DNA of 64,000 nt, taken from Megaustenia siamemsis. Its lineage: Eukaryota; Mollusca; Gastropoda; Stylommatophora; Ariophantidae. Position numbers and translations under genes: made by a program. The notes under the pieces are model-generated. The model did no database searches, was not told the DNA's origin, and worked only from the letters and a program-made list of their open reading frames with translations. Shown piece after piece: positions 21,433 to 34,566 of the stretch. The stretch lies in NCBI GenBank assembly GCA_032433765.1, contig JAVIAB010000159.1, forward strand, positions 61,830,810 to 61,894,809, written 5' to 3'. Position 1 is the first letter of the stretch; each line of letters begins with the position of its first letter.

Positions 21433-24400
21433 AGATGAGGTAGGGGTGGGAAATAGATAAAGTATAATTAGGAAGTAGGGGTGAGAAATAGATAAATTAG
21501 AAGTGGGAGGTGGGGATGGAAAATAGAGAAAGTAGAAGTGGGAGATAGGGGTGGGAAATAGTTAAAGTAGAAGTTGGAGGTAGGGGTAGGGAATATATGA
21601 ACAGAGAGGTGGGGGTGGGAAATCATGAATTGTAAGAGGGAAGGTAGAGGACGGGGAATGGATGTAGAAGAAGAGGAAAGTAGATGATGAGGAATGGAAG
21701 TAGAAGAGGGAAAGTAGAGGGTGGGGAATTGATGTAGAAGAAGATGGAAGGTAGAGGATGAGGAATGAAAATAGAAGAGGGAAGGTAGAAGACGGGGAAT
21801 GAATGTAGAAGAAGAGGGAACGTAGATGGTGGGTTAAGGTGGTAGATGATTGAAGCTAGATGATGGGGAGCGTATGTAGAAGAGGGAGGGTAGAGGGTGG
21901 GGAATAGATGTAGAAGAGATATGGTAGAGATTGTGGAATGAATGTAGAAGAGGAAATGCAGAGGGTGCGGAATGGATGTAGAAGAGGGAAGCTAGAGAGT
22001 GAGGATTGGATGATGAAGCGGGAATGTAGAGGTTGAGGAATGGGTGTAGAAGATGAGAGAGGTAGAGGGTGCGAAAGGGATGTAGAAGAAGGGGGGTAGA
22101 GGATAGGCAATGGACGTAGAAGAAGAGGGAAGGTAGAGAATGAGGAATGGATGTAGAAGAAGAGGGAAGGTAGAGAATGAGGAATGGATGTAGAAGAAGA
22201 GGGAAGGTAGAGGATGAGGAATAGATGTAGAAGAAGGGGAAAGGTAAATAGTGTTGAATGTAGGTAGAGTATGGGAAACTGATGTAGAAGATGAGTAAAA
22301 ATTGGTGTAGAAGAGGGAGGGTTGAGGGTGTGCAATTGATGTAGAAGAGGGAAGGTAGAGGGTGTGGAATTCATGTAGAAGAGGGAAGGTAGAGTGTGTA
22401 GAATAGATGTAGAAGAGGTAATGTATATGTTGGGGAATAGATGTAGAAAAAGAGTGAATGTAGAGAATGGGGAATGGACATAGAAGAAGTTGAAAGTTAT
22501 AGGGTGAGGAATGGATGTAGAAGAATAGGGAATGTAGAGGAGGGAGAATGGATTTAGAAGAGGGAATGTAGAACGTGGGTGATGAATGTAGAATAAGAAC
22601 GGTGGTAGATGATGGAGAATAGATGTAGAAGAAGTGGGACGTTAGATGATGGCGATCGGGTGTAGAAGAAAGGGAAAGTGGAGGAAGGGAAATGAATGCA
22701 GAAGATGGAATGTAGATGTTGGTGAATTGATGTAGAGGAAGGAAGGTCATCGTTGGTAAATGGATACAGAAGAGTGAAGGTAGAGGTTGGGGTAAGGAAG
22801 TAGAAGAGGGAAAGTGGAGTGTGGGGAATGGCTGTAGAAGAGGGAAGATAGAGGTCGAGGAATGTGTGCAGAAGAAGAGGGATGGTAGATGACGGTGAAT
22901 TGATGTAGAAAAAGAGGAAAGTTAGATGTTAGGGAATTGATGTAGAAGAAGAGGGAATGTAGAGAATGGGGAATGGATGAAGAAGAGGGAAGGCAGATCA
23001 TGGGGAATAGATGTAGAAGAGGGAAGGTAGAGTTTGAGGAATGGATGTAGATTAATTACGGTATACGGTTTGGAATGGATGTGGAAGAGGGAAGGTAGAG
23101 GGTAGGCAATGGATGTAGAAGAGGGAACGATGGGGAATGGATGAAGAAGAAGAGGGAAGGTAGTGGGTGGGGGTGTGATGTGGAAGAAAGAAGGTAGAGT
23201 GTGTGGAATGGATGTCGAAGAGGGAAGGTAAAGGATGGGTAATTGATGTTGAAGTATAGTAAGAGGTAGAGGGTGTGAAATACATGAGCAAGAGGGTAAG
23301 AGCAAGAAGGTACTGGTTGGGGAATGGATGTTGAAGAGGGAAGGTAGAAGGTGGGGAATGGATGAAGAAGATGGGAGGTAGACAGTGAGGAATGGATAAA
23401 AAAAGAGGGAAGGTAGATGGTGTGTAATTGATGTAGAAGAGGGAAGGTAGAGTGTGTAGAATGGATGTAGAAGAGGGAAGGTAGATGGTGGGGAATTGAT
23501 GTAGAAGAGGGAAGGTAGAGGGTGGGGAATTGATGTAGAAGAGGGAAGGTAGAGTGTGTAGAATGGATGTAGAAGAGGTAATGTATATGTTGGGGAATAG
23601 ATGTAGAAAAAGAATGAATGTAGAGAATGGTGAATGGACATAGAAAAAGATGGAAGTTATAGGGTGGGGAATGGATGTAGAAGAGGGAAGATAGAGGTCG
23701 AGGAATGGGTGCAGAAGAAGAGGAATGGTAGATGTCGGTGAATTGATGTAGATAAAGAGCGAAGTTAGATGTTAGGGAATTGATGTAGAAGAAGAGGGAA
23801 TGTAGAGAATGGGGAATCGATGTAGAAGAGGAAATGCAGAACATGGGGAATAGATGTAGATGAGGGAAGGTAGATGGTGAGTAATGGGCGTAGAAGAAGG
23901 ATAGTAGAGGGTGAGGAATGGATGTAGAAGAAGAGGGAAGGTATATGCTGGGGAATGGTTGTTAAAAAGCGAAGATAAAGAATGGAGAATGGATGTAGAA
24001 GAGGGAAGGTAGATAGTTGGGAATTGATGTAGAAGATAGATAGATCTATAGATGTTAGAGTATGGGGAATGTAGAAGATAGATAGATCTATAGATGTTAG
24101 AATATGTGGAATGGATGAAGAAGAATGGATGTAAAATACGAGAATGGCGAATGGGTGTAGAAGAAGAGGGAAGGTATAAGATTGGAAAAGGAAGCGAAAG
24201 TAAAAGATGCGGAATGGATGTAAAGAATGAAAGTAGTGGGTGGGGAATGCGATTAGAAGAAGAAAGGTAGATGACAGGGAATTGATGTAGAAGAATAGGG
24301 AAGGTAGATGATGGAGAATGGATTTAGAAGAGGGAATGTAGAACGTGGGTTATGAATGTAGAATAAGAACGGTGGTAGATGAGGGTGAATAGATGTAGAA

Positions 24401-27295
24401 GAAGTGGGAAATTATATGATGGCGATTGGATGTAGAAGAAAAGGAAATTAGAGGAAGAGAAATGGATGCAGAAGATGGAATGTAGATGGCGGGGAATTGA
24501 TGTAGAAGAAGAGGGAAGTTAGATGATAGCTATTGGATGTAGAAGAAAAGGAAATTAGAGGAAGAGAAATGGATGCAGAAGATGGAATGTAGATGGCGGG
24601 GAATTGATGTAGAAGAAGAGGGAAGTTAGATGATAGCGATTGGATGTAGAAGAAAGGGAGAGTAGAGGAAGGGAAATGGATGAAGATGATGAAATGTAAA
24701 TGGTGGGGTATTGATGTAGAGGAAGGAAGGTTATCGTTGGTAAATGGATACAGAAGAGTGAATGTAGAAGTTGGGGTAAAGAAGTAGAAGAGGGAAAGTG
24801 GAGGATGAGGAATGGCTTTAGAAGAGGGAAGATAGAGGCCTAGGAATGGGTGCAGAAGAAGAGGGATGGTAGATGCCTGTGAATTGATGTAGAAAAAGAG
24901 GGCAGTTAGAAGTTATAGAATTGATGTAAAAGAAGAAGGAATGTAGAGTTTGGGGAATGGATGTAGAAGAGGGAAGGCAGAGGTTGGGGAATTGATGTAG
25001 ATTAGCAAAGTAGAGGTTGGGGAATGGATGTAGAAGAGGGAAGGCAGAGGTTGGGGAATTGATGTAGATTAAGGAAGGTAGAGGTTGGGAAATTAATGTA
25101 GATTAGGGAAGGTAGAGGGTGGGGAATGTATGAAGAAGATGGGAGGTAGACAGTGATGAATGGATAAAAAAAAAGAAGGAAGATAGATGGTGTGGAATTG
25201 ATGTAGAAGAGGGAACATAGAGTATGAAGAATGGATGTAGAAGAGGGAAGGTAGAGGGTGGGAAATGGATGTTGAAGAGGGAAGGTAGATGGTGTGGAAT
25301 TGATGTAGAAGAGGGAAGTTAGAGGGTGGGGAATGGGTGTAGAAGAGGAAAGGTAGAGGGTGTGGAATTGATGTAGAAGAGGGACGGTAGAATGTGTAGA
25401 ATGGATGTAGAAGAGGTAATGTATATGTTGGGGAATAGTTTTAGAAAAAGAGTGAATGTAGAGAATGGGGAATGGACATAGAAGAAGATGGAAGCTATAG
25501 GGTGGGGAATGGATGTAGAAGAGGTAAGGTAGAGGGTGGGGAATGGATGTAGAAGAGCTAAGGTCAAGGGTGGGGAATGGATTTAGAAACAGAGTGAATG
25601 TAGAGTATGGGGAATGGACATAGGAGAAGAGGGAAGTTGTAGGGTGGGGAATGAATGTATAAATAGGTAAGGTAGATGGTGGGAATGGATGTAGATGAAG
25701 TAAGATTTGTTGGTCGGGAATGGATGCAGAAGAAGAGGGAGTTAGAGGATGGTTAATGTATATAGAAGAGTGAAGGTAGAGAGTGGGAATTGTTGTTGTT
25801 GTTTGTTGCGATCATCAGCTTTCAACTCTGACGAAGTCCCTAGAGACTAGGAACTGAATTTTGCGTGTTAATCCATTTTCCCCAGGCAGCCGTGTGCACA
25901 GAGGTCCCTCGTCGCACATGCAGATAACTCCGACTTCGGAGGTACTCATGTTTTTTTTGTCGATGAGTAACTGAAGTTTCAAGCCAGGCCTCGCTGCTGA
26001 GACCAGGGGTGGTTGCCACGGAAGAGTGGAATGAATGTAGAAGATAGATGGTAGAGGGTGGGGAATGAATGTAGAAGATGGATGGTAGAGGGTGTGGAGT
26101 GGATGTAGAAGATAGATGGTAGAGGGTGGGGAATGGATGTAGAAGATAGATGGTAGAGGGTGGGGAATGAATGTAGAAGATAGATGGTAGAGGGTGGGGA
26201 ATGGATGTAGAAGATAGATGGTAGAGGGTGGGGAATGAATGTAGAAGATAGATGGTAGAGGGTGGGGAATCAATGTAGAAGATAGATGGTAGAGGGTGGG
26301 GAATGGATGTAGAAGATAGATGGTAGAGGGTGGGGAATGGATGTAGAAGATAGATGGTAGAATGTGGGGAATGGATGTAGAAGATAGATGGTGGAAGGTG
26401 GGGAAAGGATGTAGAAAATGGGGAAGTTAGAGTGTGGGGAGTGGATGTAGAAGATGGGGGAAGGCAGAGGGTGGGGAGTGGATGTAGAAGATGGGGGAAG
26501 GTAGAGGGTGGGAAGTGGATGTAGAAGATGGGGGAAGGTAGAGGGTGGGGAGTGGATGTAGAAGATGAGGGAAGTTAGAGGGTGGGGAGTGGATGTAGAA
26601 GATGAGGGAAGGTAGAGGGTGGGGAGTGGATGTAGACGATGATGGAAGGTAGAGGGTGGGGAGTGGATGTAGAAGATAGATGGTAGAAGGTGGGGAATGA
26701 ATGTAGTAGATAGATGGTAGAATGTGGGGAATGAATGTAGAAGATGAGGGAAGTTAGAGGGTGGGGAGGGGATGTAGAAGATGAGGGAAGGTAGAGGGTG
26801 GGGAGTGGATGTAGAAGATGATGGAAGGTAGAGGGTGGGGAGTGCATGTAGAAGATAGATGGTAGAAGGTGGGGAATGAATGTAGAAGTTAGATGGTAGA
26901 ATGTGGGATATAGATGTAGAAGATAGATTGTAGAGGGTGGGGAATGGATGTAGAAGATAGATGGTAGAAGGTGGGGAATGAATGTAGAAGATAGATGGTA
27001 GAAGGTGGGGAATGGATGTAGAAGATAGATGGTAGAAGGTGGGGAATGAATGTAGAAGATAGATGGTAGAAGGTGGGGAATAGATTTAGAAGATAGATGG
27101 TAGTGGGTGGGGAATGGATGTAGAAGATAGATTGTAGAATGAGGGGAATGGATGTATACGATAGACGGTAGAAGGTGGGGAATGTATGTAGAAGATAGAT
27201 GGTAGATGTTGGGGAATGAATGTAGAAGATAGATGGTAGAGGGTGGGGAGTGGATGTAGAAGATGATGGAAGGTAGACGGTGGGGAATGGATGAA
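21433..27295. repeat. 34-bp purine-rich tandem array, roughly 170 units
   Basis: The consensus is GGTAGAGGGTGGGGAATGGA followed by TGTAGAAGAGGGAA, mostly 34 bp (for example 23464 to 23498). Because 34 is not a multiple of three and the complement has no stops, all three minus frames stay open for long distances. This yields Ser/Pro/Leu-rich phantom proteins that cycle every 34 residues. The left part is diverged; 26020-27295 is far more uniform. One insertion interrupts it at 25790-26020. Confidence 0.97.
25790..26020 (-). mobile_element. Insertion of about 230 bp with a (CAA)n-type tail, in the 34-bp array
   Basis: The left edge is (TTG)n, that is a (CAA)n tail on the minus strand. Complex sequence follows (GTTGCGATCATCAGCTTTCA, CCCCAGGCAGCCGTGTGCAC) with no relation to the array. 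Size and tail suggest a short retroposon. I did not recognise the family, and the target duplication cannot be separated from array similarity. Confidence 0.65.
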
Positions 27296-27440
27296 AAGAA
27301 GAGAGTCGACAGGGACCATGGAATAGATGAAGTAGAAGAGGCAGAAAGTCGTTGAGGAACAGATGAAATAATGCCGCTGGTGGGGCGTAGATGAAATGTA
27401 AAATTGAGGTAGTGTCTGGTTAAATAGATGAATTAAAATT
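27296..27440. other. Decayed edge of the 34-bp array
   Basis: About 145 bp with scattered GATGAA and GTAGAAGAGG motifs, probably old array units. No other feature is seen. Confidence 0.5.
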
Positions 27441-27710
27441 GGGAGCCGCGATAGCTCAGTGGTTAGTGAACTGGACTACAAAGGACAAGAGGTAGGGTTC
27501 GATCCAAACGGACGGGCTCCGGTTCACCCAGCCTTTAATGGGTACCGGATTTTTTTTTTGTGAAAGTAAAGCGGCACGGGCGTAATATTACCGACCACAT
27601 TACCCCAAAAATGATGTGCCGAAGGTCTATAAAATGTATGGTCACTAACACCATATTCCCTACACGCCACTTGGCGAGACGGGGGTGGTTTACTTTTTTT
27701 TTTTTTTTTT
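27441..27710 (+). mobile_element. Full-length SINE-1
   Basis: It starts GGGAGCCGCGATAGCTCAGT, with a clear A box (TAGCTCAGTGG) and B box (GGTTCGATCC). The family body follows, and the copy ends in about 18 T residues. It has the same length as the copy at 18251-18517, in the opposite orientation. Confidence 0.95.
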
Positions 27711-28436
27711 AAAGTGAGAAGGTAGACTAGCTCCTGCAGAAGGTTCTCTTCTCTCTCCTCCGTTTGTGGACCCAAGATAATGACTAGATCCATACATGAT
27801 TCGGACCAGTTGCATTGTGGGAAATAACAGAAGAACATTGCGTACGTGCTTATTATTCACAAAGTATTTTCTATGTTAAATAACTGTCAAGAACGAAAGT
27901 TGTGGAGAGTCATGATCACCTGCACCAGCTTGCGCGCTACTTAATGATGATTATTATCTGTGTGTGAGTATAGCAGCATGGTATTGTAGGTTTTGTAATT
28001 AAAGGTCTCTCCCACATAAAGATAAGTAAACACGTCTACAAAATGAAGAGGTCGTGGCAGCTCCATGACGATTAAGACTAATCTATTAGCATTAACATGT
28101 TACTTTACATAATCAAGCACCACACGAAGCAATAACTTGACGCCAGCTGTACCAACCATTCCTCTTTTACTTAAGGTTTGTTTATTGAACATTCTTAGAT
28201 GGCCACATTATCCCAATAAACCGTTCATAATCCAACACCTGTGTTCGCGAGGCTTACTAAGTGTTTATTTGATGATCCAGTCAAATCAATGCATGCTGGG
28301 TAAACCTGAAGGCGTAGACACGTCAGCAGATGGTGTATTTATTGCGCTTTTATAATTTATACCTAGTCATAACAAACGTGTCCAAATGTGCAGATGTCAT
28401 TAAAGTCGGAATGTGGACAACGTTAAAATAGTACAT
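27711..28436. other. Mostly unassigned 725 bp with a tiny L-B 3' end
   Basis: At about 27893-27955 the sequence CGAAAGTTGTGGAGAGTCAT through a TGATGATTATT end matches only the last 60-70 bp of L-B, so it is an extreme 5' truncation. The remainder looks single-copy, and no exon could be supported. Confidence 0.55.
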
Positions 28437-29145
28437 TATCATCATCATGTGCCATACAATTTGGCATAGGCGATCACATCCTTCCACTATCTTTTATCTA
28501 CCGCACATCGTATCAGTTCTGTTGACTGTTTTCCACTCCATGACACCAAGCTATTGAGTATTTTCTCTCTTTGTCATCCACGATCTCTCTTTCACTGTAT
28601 TTTGTTCTAAGTTGTAACCAAGTATTCCAACTTTCCTCTTCTCATGATGTTCCCCAAAAATGTTGATTATTTCTAATGTTTCTTAGGAGTTCCCTATTTG
28701 TGTTGGCCTCTTTGAATTTCCTCGTTACCCTTTTAGCTGTCCAGGGAACTTTCAACATTCTTCTAAGAAAACCCATCTCTATGGCCTTTAATCGTCTTTT
28801 TATTTGTTTGTTTATTGTCGATGATTCACTTCCTTAGGTAATAAATGGCTCTATAGATCACCAAAGAAATATCTTTCCCAATTCTATTGGCATATATTTG
28901 TTGCATAAGACGTTTTTCAATTTTTTGAAAACTTAGTTTGACCTGAGATATCCTGCAGGTTATTTCTGTGGTGCATCTTCCATCTGATATTATTGTGCCA
29001 ATATATTTGACGTGTTGCACTTGTTTCAGATTTGTCCTGTTTATTTTTATGTTGCATGATGGTGATGATTGTTTCTTCGATATGACCATTACTTCGGTTT
29101 TCTTACTATTTAGACTGATACCTTTCTTGTTACTTTCTTTTCTTC
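28437..29145 (-). pseudogene. L-C LINE 3' end
   Basis: The tail TCATCATCATGTGCCATACA is followed on the minus strand by remnants of the reverse-transcriptase C-terminal region (YIGTIISDGRCTTEI, then broken frames). It is close to the copies at 13425 and 56600/59502. Confidence 0.83.
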
Positions 29146-29149
29146 TCTT

Positions 29150-30820
29150 TTCTTCTTCTACCTTTCATCTCTCTGTGGAGCATAGGTCTTCATCAAACTT
29201 TCCAAGTTGTTCTATTTCTTGCGATTATTTTAAAATCATTTCATGTCTTCCCCATCATCTTCATCTCTGCTTCTATCTTTCTTCTCCAAGAATTTCGTGG
29301 TGTTCCACTTTGTCATTTCCCCTGAGGATTTAAAAAAAAACCGATCTGTTGTATAATACTCTCAGTTGGCTTCCGCAGTGTGTGTCCTATCCAGTGCCAT
29401 CGTCTTCGCTGTATCTCTTTATCCACTGGTATTTGACTGGTACATTTTCATAATTCTATGTTAGTGATTTTGTCCTACCATTTCCATCCTTTTATTCTGC
29501 GTAAGCATCCATTAATAAAAGTCTGTATCTTCATAATTGCTCAATTTGTTGTTCTCCATGTTTCACAGCCATATAATTGGACTGATTTAACATTGAAGTT
29601 GAAAATTTATATTTTTTTTTATTAAAAAAAAATTTGTTAGGACTTCCATATGTTTCCCAGTGCAATAAAAGTTGCTCTTGGTTATCCTTATTTTGTATAA
29701 TTTTCTATTCTTCCTTTGTTATCTATATTACTGCCCAGATATATGTAAGAGTGCACGTTTAGTAGAGGTATTTCTCGTAATGCTATTTGTTTATTGCCAA
29801 CTGCATTAATTCTCATAATGTTGGTCTTATCTCCATTAATTTTCAGTCCTAGCTGTTGTTATCTCTCATCAAGTATGCTCATTTTATCCTGCATCTGTTG
29901 ATGGCTGTGTGATAGGAGAGCTATGTAAGCAGCAAAGTCTAAATCATCAAGTTGCCTGGTCAGTTACCACTAGATTCCATTTCTGTTGTTTTGAGTTATT
30001 TTCATAATCCAATCTATGGCCTGTAGAAAGAGAAATGGAGACAGAAGGCATCCTTGCCTTACTCCTGTTCTTATTTCAAATACTTCTCTAAGCTGCCCTT
30101 ACAGAATAAGTTATACAGATTAGTTATTTGATCAGCACATGATCTGTTCTTCCTAAAACCTGCTTGTTCATCTCTCAAATTTTTCTCTATAGCCTCTTTT
30201 AGCCTCTCCAGAATGATTCTGCATAATTTTTTTTTTCTGGCACTGATAGTAGCATAATTCCCCTATAATTTGTGCACTCCTGTAAACTTCCTTTCTTTGG
30301 TTGTTTGATCATATAACCTTCTTTCCAGTCTGTAGGTATTTCTTCCCTCTCTCAAATTGTATCTAATAGATTATGTAACATCTTGGTAGTTGTGTTAATA
30401 TCTTCTTTGATGGCTTCTGACGGAATTTCATCTGGTCCTGTAGGTTTATCATTTGTAAATAGCTTGACGGCTTTCATTATTTCTTCTTATATTATTACTT
30501 CCCTTATATTACTAAGTAGATTTCCTTTCTTATCTTTAATAACGACGTTGATCTGTTTGTATTGTCCACTTAATTTATTTGTTCTATTGTAGAGTTCTTT
30601 CATGTTTCCTTTGTTTGCTGCTTTCTATGCCTCTTTAGCTCGTTCATCTATATATTTCCTCATATCCATTTTAATGCATCTTCTCACTTCTTTGTTCACA
30701 TCTGTGTATGTTCCCTGTGTCTTGGTTTTATTACTTCTCGTTTTGCTTTTATCTATGTCTGCCTTCTTGTTCTTTAATTTTCGTTTTATTTATTAACTAA
30801 ATAAATGTCATTTATGTAGT
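29150..30820 (-). pseudogene. L-D LINE, reverse transcriptase to 3' end
   Basis: The 3' end is at the low coordinate, near the CTCTGTGGAGCATAGGTCTT segment with a (TTC)n-type tail. Going upstream, the minus strand encodes an AVLLYG-type region, a degenerate catalytic region, and then GPDEIP- and TNYRGI-like motifs up to about 30400. Many stops make it inactive. Confidence 0.8.
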
Positions 30821-30984
30821 TGTTTATATTTCTCTGCAATTAAGACTGTGCCATACGCATATCTTAAATTGGTTTTGTTGTGGCCTTTGACTTAAATTAC
30901 TTTTATATCTGCTATTGATCACATACTATTTTCGCTGTAAAGTGAAAACAAATCCGGCGACAGAAAACAGCCTTGTCTGATGTT
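30821..30984 (-). pseudogene. Short LINE reverse-transcriptase fragment (L-B/L-C like)
   Basis: The minus strand encodes a QGCFLSPDLFS-like block and a decayed catalytic motif reading YAYG instead of YADD, followed by TVLIAE. It is cut off at the L-E 3' end. Confidence 0.65.
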
Positions 30985-33980
30985 TCCTCTTCTTCTTCTT
31001 CTATCCTTTCTCCATTACCGCTGTCGTCGAGGGGAAATACAATCTGCGATTCTTTGCTCTTCTGTTGGCTTCGTCTGGTGTTATCCCTCCTAGTGACTCT
31101 TGTATTCCCTTTATCCATCTCTTTCTTAGTCATCTTCTTAATCTTGCATTTTCGTAGCGTTTATTTATAACTCTTTGAGGAATTGTTAGTTATTTTTGTC
31201 TTGTTATGTGTCCGAACCAATTTATCTGTTGTTTCTTTATGCATTCGATGGCTGGTTCAATTTCGAGTTTTCTTCCTGAGGTCAATGTTTCTTACTCTGT
31301 CCCTTAAGCTGTTTCCTGTCATTCTTCTGACACATTTCATTTCGGTGGTCGTTATCTTTCTTATTGTTCTAGAGACCAGCGTCCAATTCTGGCACTGATA
31401 GCGTAGAGTTGGTAGAAAATTTATTTGTATATTGCTCTTTTTGCTTCCGTAGTTATTGCTTTGTTTTTCAAGTGTTGATACTTGGCCTATAACTTGGCAT
31501 GCTTTGTTACACCTTATATCTATCTTTGTCTCTTGGTTATTGTCTTGTGTTAACGTGCTACCCAGATATTTAAAATTGTCTACTAGTTTCAGAGACGTAT
31601 TATCTATTATGATGTTTAGTTTTTCTTTCTTTCTCGCTATTGCCATTACTTCGGTTTTGTTTATGTTGATCTTCATTTTGTATTGTTTACAAGTGTTGTT
31701 TGGCCTGTTGATATGTTCATACAGGTCCTCGCTTGTTTCATGTCTGCAACTTGGTCGTCTGCAAATAGTATTTCGTTCTCTCTTCTGCTGTTTTCTAGTA
31801 CGTATATTTCGTTCTCTTTTGTGTTATCGCTTGTTATCATCATTGTTGGTATACTTTCTTTGATTGGGCATGCTAATTTGCATACATTGCCCATATATGT
31901 GATGACAAGTAAAGGGGAAAACCCTAAGCCATGTCTTACTCCGGAGTTAATGGTGAAATGTTTAGAGTAGCCTGCTGAAGATCTTACTGTAGTGTGACTA
32001 CTTTCATAGAGGCCCTTGTTTATCTCTACTAGGTGGTGACTCACTCCGTACAAGGGCAGTACGGACCACAGTTGTTCCCTGTCGTCCACCCTATCGAACG
32101 CCTTTTCTTGGTCAATAAAAGCTGTATATAGTGTTTTATTATGCTCTATTGTTTTCTCCGCTAGTTGTTTTATGATAAATAGGGCATCTGTGCAACCTCT
32201 GTTCCTCCTGCAGCCCATCTGTGCATCGCTTAGTTGTGGGTCTATAATTGGATTCATTCTTTTTTCGACTATCTTGGCATATTACTTCCCTGTGTGGCTT
32301 AATATCTATAATCCTCTATATTGGTTGCAGTCTCTTCTGCTGCCCTTCTTTTTCCATATTGGTAATATATTGGAGTGCATCCAATCATATGGGGCTTGTT
32401 GCTGTATCCATGCAACATTGAATATTATGTGTAGCCATTTACATCGTGCCTCTCACGCTGATGCTAGCATTTCTACTAGGATGTTATCACTTCCGGGGTC
32501 TTTGTTTCTTGGTGCGGTCGCAATGTTTCTTCTATTTCTTCAATTAATATATTTGGTTCTTTATTGCCAGCTATTAGTTGCTTTTTGTGTGTTTTTGGAC
32601 TTGTTGTTTCTACATTCAAAAGCTCTTCGAAATATTCTTTCCATCTCGTTAAGATTTTTGTTTTGTTTGTTATTGCTTGGTCTCCTTTATCATTGATGAT
32701 TTCAGTTGCGTTATAATTGTATTTCTTTTGTCTTATGGCTTTAATTGTTCTATAGAAGTCTCCAAATGCTGATTTGTGAGTGTTATTAATCCCTTCTCAA
32801 AATTTTACCCATGTTTATGTTTTTCTTCTTTGATTAATTTCTTCATTTCTCTTCTTTTTATTTTGTATATGTCATAATCGCTTTGCTTATTAGTCTTTAG
32901 CCATATTTTGTATCGCTTTTTTCTTTATTTGTATGGCGTTCTTGACTATATCATTCCACCATGGAGTGCTCATCTTTCCGTCCGTCTTCCTTTGCTTCGT
33001 TTCGCATATTGCGGTTGCTATTTTTGTCACTGATTTTTTTAATGTGAACAACTCGTTATCTACTGTAGTTATTTGTTGTGGGAATGATTTAATTTTTGTT
33101 TTCTAGTTGTTTTTCTGTTTCTTTCATTGTGTCTTCTATATTAAGTTGGTGTAATGTTATTGTGCTTTCGGATTGTTTTCTTGACTTTCGTTGGTACCTG
33201 TTTTCTTGTTTTTGCTTTTTGGATGGTTATAAGCACCATTTTATGGTCTGTAGCATTTGTGATGTTAGGTACGGCTCTGCTGTCTCTGAATTTACTCTTC
33301 CTTTGAGTTCTCGCTAGGATGAAATCTATTTGGCTTTTACAGTTATTATCGCTCCATTCATACCAAGTGTATATTTGTGAGTCTTTATGTTTAAAGAAAG
33401 TGTTAGTTATGCATAATTCATGTTGATTGCTTGATTCAAGCAGTCGGTTGCCGTTTTCTTTATTTACTTTGTTTATGATTGCATTAAGTGTTTCGTAGAA
33501 TTCCTCTCTTTCATCGTTGTTATTGTTGCAAGGTGCATATATATGGATACTTGTTATATTGACCTTGTTTTTTATGACTCTTAACGTAATTATCCTTTCT
33601 CAATGTGGTTGTATTTCTATAATGTTTTTTGGACGTTTCTGGGTCTACAATGAATCCTACTCCGTGTTTTGCTACTTCGTTGGTGTTAACTCCTGAGTTT
33701 ATTATGGTATAATTCATGTACGCTTTCCTTGTTTGTTTCTCCTTCAGTCTTGTGTCTGCTACTTCGTTGGTGTTAACTCCTGAGTTTATTATGGTATAAT
33801 TCATGTACGCTTTCCTTGTTTGTTTCTCCTTCAGTCTTGCGTCTGCTACTCCAAGTATTTTGATTCTTCTTTTTATCATTGCGTCGATTAATTGTTCTTC
33901 TTTGTCTCTGTTACCGTAAATATTTATGGTTGCAATTTTATTTACATTATATCTGTATGATCGCGATTGTTTCTCCATTA
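30985..33980 (-). pseudogene. L-E LINE, nearly complete but inactivated
   Basis: Minus-strand order from high to low coordinate: endonuclease start (KIATINIYGN, ILGVADARL), a linker with stops, and reverse transcriptase with FIDQEKAFDRVDD and FADDQ (32257-31673). The C-terminal part has FKYLGSTLTQ and CVRRMTGNSLRD, and the tail is a (GAA)n type at 30985. An 87-bp duplication lies in the endonuclease. Several stops and frameshifts are present. Confidence 0.88.
33671..33844 (-). repeat. Perfect-looking 87-bp tandem duplication in the L-E endonuclease
   Basis: Bases 33671-33757 and 33758-33844 are almost identical. The duplication is in frame and repeats 29 residues of the endonuclease (KEKQTRKAYMNYTIINSG region). 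Normal family members elsewhere are not available for comparison in this segment. Confidence 0.93.
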
Positions 33981-33984
33981 TTTT

Positions 33985-34566
33985 GGCTCTGAGCACTGTT
34001 GTGTGTATGTTACATTGTCCTCTGAGCACTGTTGTGTGTATGTTACATTGTCCTCTGAGCACTGTTGTGTGTATGTTACATTGTCCTCTGAGCACTGTTG
34101 TGTGTATGTTACATTGTCCTCTGAGCACTGTTGTGTGTATGTTACATTGTCCTCTGCCGCTGTGCTAGTTCTGTCGCTGTTTAAGGGCTGTTGTTTATGT
34201 TACCAGCGCTTGTCCCCGCACTGTGATCACTGTTGTGTGTATGTTACATTGTCCACTGATCACTGTTGTGTGTATGTTACATTGTCCACTGAGCACTGTT
34301 GTGTGTATGTTACATTGTTCTCTACCGTTGTGATAGTTCTGTCGCAGAGTAAGGGTTGTTGCTTTACCAGCGCTTGTCCCCGCACTGTGATCACTGTTGT
34401 GTGTATGTTACATTGTCCTCTGAGCACTGTTGTGTGTATGTTACATTGTCCTCTGAGCACTGTTGTGTGTATGTTACATTGTTCTCTACCACTGTGCTAG
34501 TTCTGTCGCAGAGTAAGGGTTGTTGCTTTTGTTACCAGTGCTTGTCCGCGCACTGTGATCACTGTT
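33985..34566. repeat. 33-bp array with a higher-order period of about 165 bp
   Basis: Units read GAGCACTGTTGTGTGTATGT then TACATTGTCCTCT. Runs of units alternate with a 75-bp spacer that contains TAGTTCTGTCGC and CAGCGCTTGTCCCCGCACTG. The spacer recurs at about 34155, 34321 and 34486, five unit lengths apart. The array directly abuts the 5' end of L-E and is open in its reading frame. Confidence 0.93.

Noticed and set aside
21856..27319. Ser/Pro/Leu-rich minus-strand proteins of up to 262 codons
   Set aside because: A 34-bp array read in rotating frames; the same peptide pattern appears in all three frames.
28137..28355. 72-codon plus frame in a repeat-free stretch
   Set aside because: No domain, no signal peptide and no consensus splice sites; length compatible with chance.
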